64,000 nt of DNA. It comes from Siphonodentalium dalli (Eukaryota > Mollusca > Scaphopoda > Gadilida > Siphonodentaliidae). The DNA lies in NCBI GenBank assembly GCA_032622095.1, contig CP136063.1:77605980-77669979 (forward strand). Reading direction: 5' to 3'. This document shows, piece after piece, positions 1 to 12,500 of this stretch; the stretch's first letter is position 1, and each line of letters opens with the position of its first letter. Under the pieces are notes generated by a model. The model was given only the letters and a program-made list of their open reading frames with translations, was not told the origin of the DNA and did not search any database. A program made the translations under genes and the position numbers.

Positions 1-3000
1 CACCGCTAATACTGTTAAATATTGATGACATCAACTTGGAATAACGCACAATTTTAACTTAGACCATTTTCAGGGTGCATAAAAAAACAGTGATTCACCG
101 TACAACTGATGAAACGGTATGGAATCGTCGGATTACTAGTACGGTCCGACAGCGTCAAACCAACGGTATTTTCCAACAGTGCATCATCGTTAATATCTAT
201 TCACTATCCATCAGTCCTTTAAAATATATTCACAATCTATCAGTCTAGTCCGTATACTGCTTCCCCACTGTACCACATGGGGAATATAATCAACAAATGT
301 ATTAAATGAGACAAACCATTTTATATTCTGGAGCTTCCCATCCATTTATTACGTCATGCGACAGTAATCATGATTCCAGATAGACAGTTCTTGTTTATCG
401 GGATTATTTTCTTGTGAGCATCTCTTCGTCTTGTTCGGGACGCGATGTAGTTATTATATGGCATCTCCATTCATCAATCCCAGATCCCGTCGTGTTAGAT
501 GTATTGCAGTAAGGGCGCGTCTCGGATACCAAAATAAGCAAGTGTTAAAACGTGGTAGATGCGCTGGTTAAGTATGTCTGCTATTAGGGAGTGGCGGTAG
601 GTGATTTGGGGATGTCTCACATCCCCAACTTTGGTCACATTTTTAACCCCTTCATTACTAAATGGATTCTCCAATTCAGTTTTAAAAGTATACATTGGAA
701 TAGTCTACTATCAATATGGGGGATGTTCAGTAAATGTAAGCAGATTACAGATAAAAGAGACCTTTCGCAAAATCACTATTACGATTACGGATATTATAGA
801 TTGCCATAGTAAGGTGGACACCGTCACAATTTACCTACGACGGTTATTTGGTGAGACGGCATATTCCCCACTCTATTCAGTTACACATACAGTAATGCCT
901 TAATTAATCGACTTCTTAACCACAGCATAATTATTGGTAACTTTTCAGGATTTAGTCGGAAATATGGCTTGTTGCCATTCATCGGAAAGCAACGTTTATC
1001 GAATCACTTAGACTTGCCGAAGACCTTCAAAATGACTATTTAAGAAAAATAAGGGCATTTTTGTTTCTTAACAGCATCATGTTGCCCCTCCAACATCATA
1101 ACTAAAGCAGCAGGACCAACCAACAATATAACAAAAAAAACCTCTTAACCGGGAGTGAGCACATATCAGAACTAGGGATAAGGGGCTTTGGTCGTGTCAA
1201 AATCCCCAATTTAGCCTAAATGTTCAACAGTTGGAAATTTTATGCATGTCGCAACATTTGTTGGATATTTCAGACAAAAAATATTTTGAAGTTGTTTTGA
1301 TAGTATTTAATTTGAACTTTTATTTTCCTTCTCTCGGTCTGATGTTTGGACTTAAATGGGAAATAGTGGGAAATGCCCAACCATGCATGGGTGTGGTTGG
1401 AAATTTCCAACAGGTGGAGAGTTTGAGGTACCGGTCGGGAAATTCCAATCCATGAATGGCGGTACAAGGTTTGCAGTTGGAAATTCCAATGTTCACACCC
1501 ACAACAGAGACCATGCATCTAGTCACGTTCTCGTGTACCAAAGTACCAATTGGCTGAGAATAAAGCATCACTTACTTAATTACGTACTTACTTACTTCCC
1601 TGGTTAGAACATGGAACGGTTCGAATAAAGAATAACGTCGGTACGGTAAGTTATGTGTCTCGCTTGTTTCCCAGTTCACATGCACACGAATGTTCGGGAC
1701 TTCGAGACTTAGATATATGTTATATGGATATTGCGTGCTTGAGCATAGTAGAAAATGCAATGATTCCATACACACAAATTATGGCGGCCAGTTCATTTGC
1801 ACTTATAGCAGTGCATGCCTATAATTCACCTTGTTGCACGCAGACGTAAAGACAACAAATCCAGAAATATAAGTGGGTAGAAATTGGCGTTTCAAAATTT
1901 AAGTTAGTTATCCCCCAGAACGAAAACCATGAGTAGCCAAACTGATACAGGAACACATTTGTACATGTACCCAAAATAATTTCCGGCATGTTACACGTTG
2001 GGTGTAACCATATACCAGCGAATGGTGTATACCAGACTGATACAGGAACATAGTGAACATGTAATATACATAAATTTCGGCAACAGCATGCGGTACACAC
2101 TGGGTTTTGAATTGGGGTCATGTTGTTCCAGGTACCTGTGTGTATAACCACAGCCCAACGCATGGTGTATTCCAGACGGCGGCCATGATGGCTTACTTAG
2201 ATTAACGATTTTGAAATAATGGACCAGCTTCTGCTCTACAGTATATACTAACTTAACCGCCATTGAGGCACATATGTATATAGCTTTCCTTGTATATGTG
2301 TTCATGTTTACACTCTAATTTTGTATTTTGTTGTGCTATTGAGTATTATATCAAACCAGACGATACCCTCATACTATGGGTTCGTCAATCTAGTTTAACC
2401 AGAGTTATGGCCCTTGTTATAGACTTGACATTTGTAATGGCTGTGCCCGTGCGAACATTTCACATTGTAACTGCGTGGATTATCGGGCTTGATTTGGGCT
2501 TTGGTATTGTGATAGCCCAGGGTGTGGGGAATGGTACCAACTTGCTACATGCAGGGTTCGATCTATGGTCGTTTGTTGAACTTATTATCTGAACATTCCA
2601 TGAACTACTCGCCAGTGCGTATTTAGTGAAGAGGGGGTTAGCTGGATACCAACTGTAGTCCAACAGTAATATACATTCAGTTAGCAGTTGTAAATCCTGA
2701 CCCAGAGTGGGAGATTTAAATAAAGGGAATGTTGTCCAAACCAACAGTAAAGTGTGGAAAAGGTACCATTCTAAATTTCTAGTGAGGCACGCGTAATGTG
2801 CTGATCCAATAATGGTAGATCATTTATGTTTCACTGTTCGAACCAATGTTCAGGCTGATACGCTTTCCAACTCTCATGGAAATGGCTTCCTTTTTTATGA
2901 TGTCCGCGTATTCGAGGTGGATGGGTCGTGGATAAGATCACCGTATTCTGAGCTAGATACGGTTGGCGCGGTTCTGCAAACATGAGCGAAAATCCATGTT

Positions 3001-3402
3001 TGACCTGTGTTGGGGGACATCTCAATGTGCCATTTCGATTGGATACATGGCCATTTCGATAAGAAATGAGAATCTGTTCCCACTCACTGAAGCAAACACA
3101 TTTGAAGCAATGAACAATCACACTGAGTCCGTGTCTCATAGATAGTAGAATGTAGTAGTTGACTGACTGTTACAGAAACATATTATACCATTATATACAC
3201 AAGGGGAGTAATATGAGTTGGATATCTGTACATGATTGTGACTGTAGTTTAACAGGATACATGGTACTTCGACTCAAATGATTGTCAAGTGGCAATAACC
3301 CTATTTCTTCCACCATGCAATGAAATGTCAACGTCCTGATATGGACAGTAACCGAATGACGAAATATTAACACATTACATTATACTGTAATATCTTTTAC
3401 AG
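1..3402. other. non-coding, degenerate dispersed repeats; no exon recognised
   Basis: Upstream of the first visible nAChR exon, probably intron or 5' flank. It holds a decayed repeat at about 590-905 related to 11548-12141, short GGAAATTTCCAA-like motifs at 1360-1500, an imperfect two-copy repeat at about 1941-2176 (each starting ACTGATACAGGAACA), and an inverted fragment of a common repeat near 2395-2420 (CAGAGTTATGGCCC; the plus-orientation relative is near 57665). No sequence resembling the first three nAChR exons was found. Confidence 0.6.
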
Positions 3403-3512
3403 GAGTGGTATGACGAATTCCTTCAGTGGGATCCACTTGAATTCAACAACATCACAGGACTGAGGATTCCATGCCACAAGATTTGGCTACCAGACATAGT
3501 CCTCTATAACAA
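3403..3512 (+). CDS. nAChR exon (loop D to loop A), 110 bp
   Basis: Begins after the acceptor TATCTTTTACAG and ends before donor GTATGG. It reads EWYDEFLQW, then [10 protein letters not shown]. The 110-bp length and the phase-0 start/phase-2 end are the classical size and phase of the fourth coding exon in nAChR genes. It supplies the complementary-face Trp (residue 2) and the loop A Tyr (residue 35). The split Asn codon AA|T is completed by the next exon. An unusual Cys (residue 24, in IPCHKIW) replaces the Ser common at this position. Confidence 0.93.
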
Positions 3513-6500
3513 GTATGGAGTCTTGCTTAATCTTGCATATTCATTGTGTGTAATTAACGTGATACTTGTATCTCACAAACTGTCAGTACACTAGCTTTGA
3601 AACCAATATTTAAGATATGGAAAGTCAAATTTCCACTTACCTTTGTCAGGCTAATAAAACGTGAAGATCTATTATATATGCCACATAATTTTAAATGGAA
3701 TTCCCAATATTATATTACATGGGTGACAAGCTGAGGGAAATATAAGCACTTGTACCGAAATGTAATATATCCAATGGTCATGCATTTGGTCTTTTGGCAA
3801 CATATTCATAAGCAGTATTGTCGCGCCTAACCCCATCCTATAAATTTGCAAATTCACCTTTGCACCAAAGTTTATGGCATTTAAATGTGGCTGATTTGGA
3901 TACAAGCGGATTGGGTGTTGGCCACATAAACTCATCCTTTCATTCTAAAAATTCCAGTGAATGATTGCTGCTATGTGTCAGCACTATAGTTGATAACCAT
4001 AAATTAATATGAGAATAACCATAAAGTAATATGATAATAACCATAAAATAATATAATAACCATGAAATAATATGATAATAAACATAAAATAATATGATAA
4101 CCATAAAATAATATGATAACCATAAAATTAATATGATAATAATCATGAAATAATATGATAATAACCATAAAATAATGTGATAATAACCATAAAATAATAT
4201 AACAATAAAATAATATGATAATAACCATAAAATAATATGATAATAACCATAAAGTAATATGATAATAACCATGAAATAATATGATAATAACCATGAAATA
4301 ATATGATAATAACCAAAAAATAATATGAGAATAAATACAAAATAATATGATAATAACCATAAAATAATATGATAACCATAAAATAATATGATAATAAACA
4401 TAAAATAATATGATAATAACCATAAAATAATATGATAACCATAAAATAATATGAGAATAAACTTAAAGTAATATGATAATAACCATGAAATAATATGATA
4501 ATAACCATGAAATAATATGATAATAACCATGAAATAATATGATAATAACCAAAAAATTATATGAGAATAAATATAAAATAATATGATAATAACCATAAAA
4601 TAATATGATAACCATAAAATAATATGATAATAAACATAAAATAATATGATAATAACCATAAAATAATATGATAACCATAAAATAATATGAGAATAAACAT
4701 AAAGTAATATGATAATAACCATGAAATAATATGATAATAACCATGAAATAATATGATAATAACCAAACAATAATATGAGAATAAATATAAAATAATATGA
4801 TAATAACCATAAAATAATATGAAAACCATAAAATAATATGATAATAAACATAAAATAATATGATAATAACCATAAAATAATATGATAACCATAAAATAAT
4901 ATGAGAATTAACATAAAATAATATGATAATAACCAGAAAATAATATGATAACCATAAAATAATATGATAACCATACAATAATATGAGAATAACCATAAAA
5001 TAATATGAGAATAAATATAAAATAATATGATAATAACCATAAAATAATATGATAACCATAAAATAATATGATAACCATAAAATAATATGATAATAAACAT
5101 AATATAATATGATAATAAACATAATATAATATGATAACCATAAAATCATATGATAATAACTATAAAATCATATGATAATAAACATAAAATAATATGATAA
5201 CCATAAAATAATATGATAACCATAAAATAATATGATAACCATAAAATAATATGATAATAAACATAAAATAATATGATAATAACCTAGTATGATAATAACC
5301 ATAAAATAATATGATAACCATAAAATAATATGATAACCATAAAATAATATGATAACCATAAAATAATATGATAACCATAAAATAATATGATAATAAACAT
5401 AATATAATATGATAACCATAAAATAATATGAGAATAAATATAAAATAATATGATAATAAACATAAAATAATATGATAACCATAAAATAATATGATAACCA
5501 TAAAATAATATGATAACCATAAAATAATATGATAATAAACATAATATATAATATGATAACCATAAAATAATATGAGAATAAATATAAAATCATATGATAA
5601 TAAACATAAAATAATATAACCATAAAATAATATGATAACCATAAAATAATATGATAACCATAAAATAATATGATAATAACCATAAAATAATATGATAATA
5701 ACAATAAAGTAATATGATAATAACCATAAAGTAATATGATAATAACCATTTTTAATTGATGGCGTTAACTTGCAAGGAACCCATAAAGGCTCTTTATCAT
5801 ATGCAGTTGACTTTTCAAAAGTAATTCAAAAAGAGATAAAATTGTTACTGTTTGCGACTGTCGATTTAAATAGTATAGTGATAATAAGCTTAGAGCACAC
5901 TGTGAGAACGCTTTGTAAAATTCGGTTTTCCAGCAGCATGTAAGCATAAGGGATCCGTTTACATTGCTGTAGATCTGTATACAGATATGTGTGAAGTTAC
6001 GTGTCGCAGATTACTGTGATCACAACATGAATACAGAGAGATTACGTGTGCACATTCGCCAAAACAACAAAACATCCCAGGAATGGGTTTGTTAAGTTCG
6101 ACTTCAATAGTAGCTGGCATAGAAAACGTAGATCGTGCCATGAATCTCTACTCTGGCTAACGCCCGTAGAGATCATATTCCACCAGTACAAAACCTGGGA
6201 ACCTTTTGAAGTTTTGACAGGGAATCTAATAAAGTCGAACAATTAACGCAGGGAATAGATTTCTTAGTTGTTATCTGTTCCTTAATAATGTACTTCACTG
6301 TAGGTGAATGTCCCAACTCAAAATTGCATGTTTTTCTCTGACTTTTGTGAGCCCATATCGCAATAAACACCGAATTACCCATGCAGGATAAATTCCAAAA
6401 TTGAATGCAACGCAAAATAAAATCTCTCATAACTTCTCTTAAATCGTGAAATTTCGAATTGGGACCTTCGCCTACAGTGAAGTACATTATAACAGAAAAT

Positions 6501-9500
6501 AACTAAGAAATCCCTGCGTTATTTTTTCGACTTTATAAAGTTCCCTGTCAAAACTTCAAAAAGTTCCAAGGTTTTGTACTGGTAGAATATGATGATCTCT
6601 ACGGGCGTTATCCAGAGTAGAGATTCACGACATGATCTAAGAAAACGTATAGATATGTGCGCGTATAAGTGAAAGCATTAATTTTGTCTTATGTTATGAG
6701 AAAGAAGAACATACGTGCATGTAAGTTAAGTATACCAATACAGCCTGTTCTCCCGAAAATAGATATTGAACTTATTTCAAAAATACCAATAAGCCAATAT
6801 CGGCATTATTTGAATCTAAAGTACGCTCTATATGAACCTAAATCGACTTTCCAGATGTACGCTATTTGTAATGTGAAAAGTTCCCTGCACTAACATGCAT
6901 GGCATGTTTATGACTTCAAGGACTATTTATGCGTGACTCGTGCGTCACTATTATATATATACTACAATGGCCTTTGGATAAATTCCTTTGATTCTTGATC
7001 CGAGTGGTATGGATTTAGAATTCCGTCGCCCAACATCAAAGCTAAGGCCGCATATCTCTGGAATAAACTATGAGATAGTTGGCAGATATGTTTCAAGTTT
7101 TAAATTCCCATCAAATTAATACTTATGATGTTGCTTGGCATCGGTCCTCCCAGCAGGGACGTGACGACAAGTGATGTGGGGGGAGGTATATCATCTCCAC
7201 CAACTTTCGCATAAAAATTCAATTCAAATTCAAATCCCTACCCCAAAATTTGTTGGAATTCTGAGAACAAATAAGGTTGCAATTACTCTGATAGTTTGGT
7301 TATCCAATCAGTATATCAGTATGAAAATTGTTGCTTTCTGATCAAAAGCCGAATATGTTTTCCTGCTCTCGGTCAAATTTCCGAACTGAAGTGTCCATAA
7401 GCAGTTGTAAGCTTTTCTACCATGCACAGAACGGTTATATATATGTAATAGCGTTTAATAGTAATGCAGAAAATAAAAAGCGGTGAATACAAATAGTGGT
7501 AGAGCGACCCGAGTATCAAGACTGATGCCGTGGATATGGCAACTCAAGATGGACTTGAGTTAGCATAGTAGTTGAGTCTCTATATATACAGAGTAGAAGA
7601 TCGGAAGTGGAACCGGGCAAGCATAATTTATTGAGGAATTGTAGCTACGTATATATATACTATTTTGGTGAATACTTAATAAGGTGTTTGGTAACACAAC
7701 TCATGATTGGTTCTTCTGTTATGGTCATACCCCATGATCATATTTGGGGAGCTGACTTCATTGTGTGATAGTCTCTGTTGGAAGTAACATGTGATGTTCA
7801 TGTGAAGGAGCCGAGCGACTGATGTGCATAGCCACGTCCGTGTAACTATTTCGCAGACATGTTGAGACAGTTTTAAATCCAGGCCAATTTATTTCAGGGC
7901 CAATTGAATCATATTAAATTGCACGGTAATCGAGCGCCTGATATGCATAGCCACGTCCTTGTAAATATTTCGCAGACAGTTTTAAATTCAGGCCAATTCC
8001 ATTCACGGCCAATTAAATCGTATTAAATTTCTCGGCAATTGTGCCCCCTTTGACAAACGTGAGGTCACTGAACTCTCTCCCGGCTCGGTTTTTATTCCGG
8101 CTCCCTCCGCGAATGAGCCAAATAGAATTTGTCGTGTCCCTGTGATCACCACGTCGGTCTGCGGTTAATATCGAATAGAGCGCAGCTCCGGCTGGATATC
8201 AAATTTGTGGGGTATTCAGACCAAATGGTAACACGATTAGGACAAGAGGCAAGCAATTTGTGGTAGTCGGCACGGCGATGCATTAACACTGAATAGGAAC
8301 AATAGTGCTGAAGTTCATGCGTAGGCGTTCGACTCGACATGACGAGTTTTGACAAGAACACACTCGTACTTTTAATAATGCTGAACATTGCCGGTGCATG
8401 CTGAAATAATTGCATGATTATGTGAGTTGGCAGCATATATATATATCGCTACTAGCCTCTAATATCGCGCTTGAGCATCTCTCAACCAAAGCCCGTCATC
8501 CATTACCCCACAGTAGGTACTACACATGCATACATTGTAATGTATTCAGGGATGTGGCTATATGGTCTCCGTTAGGAGGGTGGTGTATACGCCCACTAAT
8601 TGCATGTTGAAAAGTTAAAAAATGAGAACAATTTCAACCTATATGTGATGAGAAATTTCCAACTAATGTTGTCAGGCATGAAATGTCCAACTTTTGAAAA
8701 ATGTGACCAAAGTTGTGATGTGAGATTACCCCCACCCCCACCCGTTACCACGTTCCTGACTGTATTGTAGTAACAGAAGTTTTGAGTACCCTTCGGTTAT
8801 AATTTTCCAACTCTACTCACACATTTCCAACTTATTCGAAGAAAACTTCAAGAACGCTATCATGTGTGTTATATTTTGTATGTTCCTCCGTTGTCTTCTG
8901 ATAACGAACCAAAGCCGGACGCTTTGGGTCGTATATAGACTGATTTTGTGACGTCACCAATTATTATCTAATACGACACAGCTGTTTTAAAATTTTGCGA
9001 GCACTTTTGTCGCACAGTAGATCGGTGGAAGTTACTATCGGAATTATGCAGAGTGAAGTTCATTCGCAGCGGCGGTTTACATTTTATTGAGAACATAATT
9101 ATGACATATATGTATTAAAGACTGTTAACTATTTGCATTGGAATGGCCTAAAATATAAATCGTGTGTGCAATAGGAAAATATCAATCACTCTGGCAGGTC
9201 GGGAGACAATGTTGGTATCTAAATCGAAATTCGTGATGCATGCAAACGTTATATCGCGTCCAAATTATCCTAATAATCTGATAATCCTTTGATATCCTTC
9301 TATTTCCACGAATTCACAAGGAACACATTCTTATGAACAAAGCAGAAGATACGTTCAGGTTATCGAGAATTCGGTCGATAGTGAAAGCTACATGATGACG
9401 TAGTTCGTCGAGTTTCGTTGAAATCGACATGATGGCATTTTATATGAATGAAATGAACATGATGAAATCGACAAGATCCTTCGTATAGTACACATCTCAA

Positions 9501-12500
9501 TCGGATGGCGCACACAGCGTCAATAATATAATGGTTAATTTCTCTAAAATACTCCCCTCTCGAAAATAACCAACAGTCTTGTCTTTTGAAAACTTTCAGT
9601 TTGATGTTGGGAGTTTATATTCTGTAATAATTTGTACATAAGACACGGCTTTTAAAAGTTTATTTTAGGTTTTAAGTCTGACGTGGTGAGCTCGAAGTGC
9701 CCTGATGTGTGATTGGCCTAATTGACATCAGAAATTGCTAGCTATAGGACCCACTCTTTTGATGAACCCTTGAAATGTGCATGTCTGAAGTGTAATTAAT
9801 CATACCACAACATAAGGCCTAAGTGAATCTTATTTGATGGGAATACGAATCTATGAAGTTATTTTTATCAGATTTAAAAAAGGCACAGATATATCCTAGC
9901 TTATGCGTGTGTTTTAGCTGTGGTTCGTTAATTACGCTAGCGTTTGGTCATATATTAACCCTGTATAGCACAGCTAAACTAAAACTCTTGCGTCTATACA
10001 GTTTCTTATTGTTCACCTGGGCACCAACTCCACAGTTAATGTAGAAATGTGATGGAAATACAGGAAGCAATGAGAACAGATAGGAAACACTATAGTCTTG
10101 ATTGATTGATTGATTGATTGATTTATTGCATAAGTCACATAACAGTGAAACAAGCAAAACATATATACACTATGTACACAACATTGAATATCACATTAAT
10201 CATTGTTCATTTCATATACACAGCAGTAATTAAATTAGATTACACAATAATAGGCGATAAACTTAACAAGTATGATAATTACATGTGTTCACCCATAACA
10301 ATAAATGATTTCGATTATATAGTATAAGACACCTTCTTAAAGGCACACCTTAGGAATATGCATAGTCTTTTTTATGAGGCTTATATTTTGAAGAGATAGG
10401 AGACCATGGAATTTCTCTCTCGTAGGGATCTTCCAAAAGTACTCAGGGATATATTGTTTTCTGATTTCATCCAAATGACTGCATATAATAACTAAATGGT
10501 ATTCGTCTCCTAAATATTCTCCACATATGGTGCATATCCTATTGTCATTATCATTCTGAGATTTCTTCCATCTTGCGCACTCCATAGGCAGTTTATGATT
10601 TGCAGTTCTGAGCTTCAAGAGGTATATCGATATATTAGACGGCAAAATCTTCAAGTAATTTGGGTAACCGTAGTCAGTTTTAACCCTTTACCCAACAAAC
10701 CGGCCAAAACCGGCCAAATAAAGCTTCAACAGCCTAAAATATCTTCGGTCTGTCTCAATAGAACCATACAAATATGGATATCATTGGAACCGGCTCCTTG
10801 ACCACATTGTGATGGTTACAGTTATGCCCTGTGCCAATGCATTCTCTTATATATGCGAGTCGACCATAGGTCGCCTGGCATATATAAGAGAATGCATTGG
10901 CCTAAAAATTTTTTTTAATTTTTTCTTACATTTGTTAACAATTAATATGTGTTAAGCCAATGCATTCTCTTATATATGCGAGGCGACCTATGGTCGACTC
11001 GCATATATAAGAGAATGCATTGGCACAGGGCCGCTCTGTTGGGTAAAGGGTTAATAAAACTATAAAATGCATATAATCTCTGATTTTGTATGTGCTCAAG
11101 AGTGCTCCATTAGTTAGAATGCCCATAGCCCCCCCCCCATAGGCCAAACACATTTAGATGATGTTGATTAGTAGTGAAGCACATTCTAGTATCAAGGGAT
11201 AGATTGCTTCATAGCTTATAATTATATGTTAGGTTAAACATTTTGCGCATCAAATTAGTTCGATGAGGGAGAATATATGGTACATGATTGTATAACCACA
11301 ATTCAAAACAGTTATACCAGAAAACAGCAAGTCAATTACGCATTGAGTTTTGCAACTATTTTCAGATGCAGCCCAAATACCAGCGAACGGCTTATTTTCT
11401 ATCATACACGATAAAACCATTTTCCGATTATTGGTTCATTTCAGTCATAAATTTGGACTGACGTTAATATTATCATCTTAGATCACCATATTGCAATTGC
11501 AATGTATAAAATATTTCAGTATACATTTAGTGCGTCTTTATCTTTAACCTTTTCAATGCTAAATGGTTATACTCCCATTCAGTTATAAATGTATACATTG
11601 GAATGGTCTATTATTAATCTGGAGTGGTTTTCAGCACATATATGCAGATGATATATAATAAAAGAGTGCAGAATGAGTTCTATTTTATATTTAGGGATAT
11701 GTTCACATAATAAGTTCAAACTATCATTTGTTGAACTTGTTATCTGAGTATACGGGAACTATTCGTCAGCGAATATTTAGTATATATATGGTTAATGGTT
11801 GCTATATTATGTTTGCCCGGGGCTGGTCTGATTCATGTTCGGTCTATTGCACAGGGAGTATGTTGAGTTTATTGCTGAAATACATATTAGTTACATGTAG
11901 TAAGCAAGTGTGAATATGTGAAGGGGTGGATGGTTGGGTGTATGTGTCGAATGAATGTTCTTTATTGTAAACAACCACAAAAATGAACAGAACAACTTGG
12001 GCTGAAAAATGGTGAAATAACATTAGAACTACGTGTACAATGTGTATATATGTGTCAGTAGACACAGACTAAATAGCGACCTTTCGCAAAAAAACCCATT
12101 ACGATTACGGATAGGATATATTGTCCTAGTAAGGTTGACACCAGGGTTCGCGCTGCCACTTGCCAAATTTGCCAATGGAAAAAATAATTCACATTTGGCA
12201 AAAAATATTTTCATTTAGCAAAAGTTTTGCCAAGTCACTTTTTAATTCCTCAAGCAATTTCAATCAATACTATTAATTTCAGGAAACACTTTATACAACA
12301 TAATTATATTAGTTGTGTTTTATAGGTTTAGGGAAAGTTAACACCCCTATTAAGATGCAGTAAATCTCATAGCATTAGTACTGATGGTTGGAGGGATTAC
12401 TAATCATCCTGTGATGTGTCCTTCTGATGGAGAAACCATTCTACCATTGTATTGTTCGGTAATTGGCGTATTGTTGTATGATAAACCGCAATTGAGATGC

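Noticed and set aside
2377-2388. WVRQ reading just upstream of the first nAChR exon, resembling the end of the preceding nAChR exon
   Set aside because: The preceding residues do not match the family, no GT donor follows the Gln codon (CAATCTAG), and no acceptor sits about 45 bp upstream.
3940-5749. Long minus-strand reading frames of up to 386 codons rich in YHIILW repeats
   Set aside because: They lie entirely in the AT-rich minisatellite, exist in several frames at once, and only reflect stop-free repeat units.
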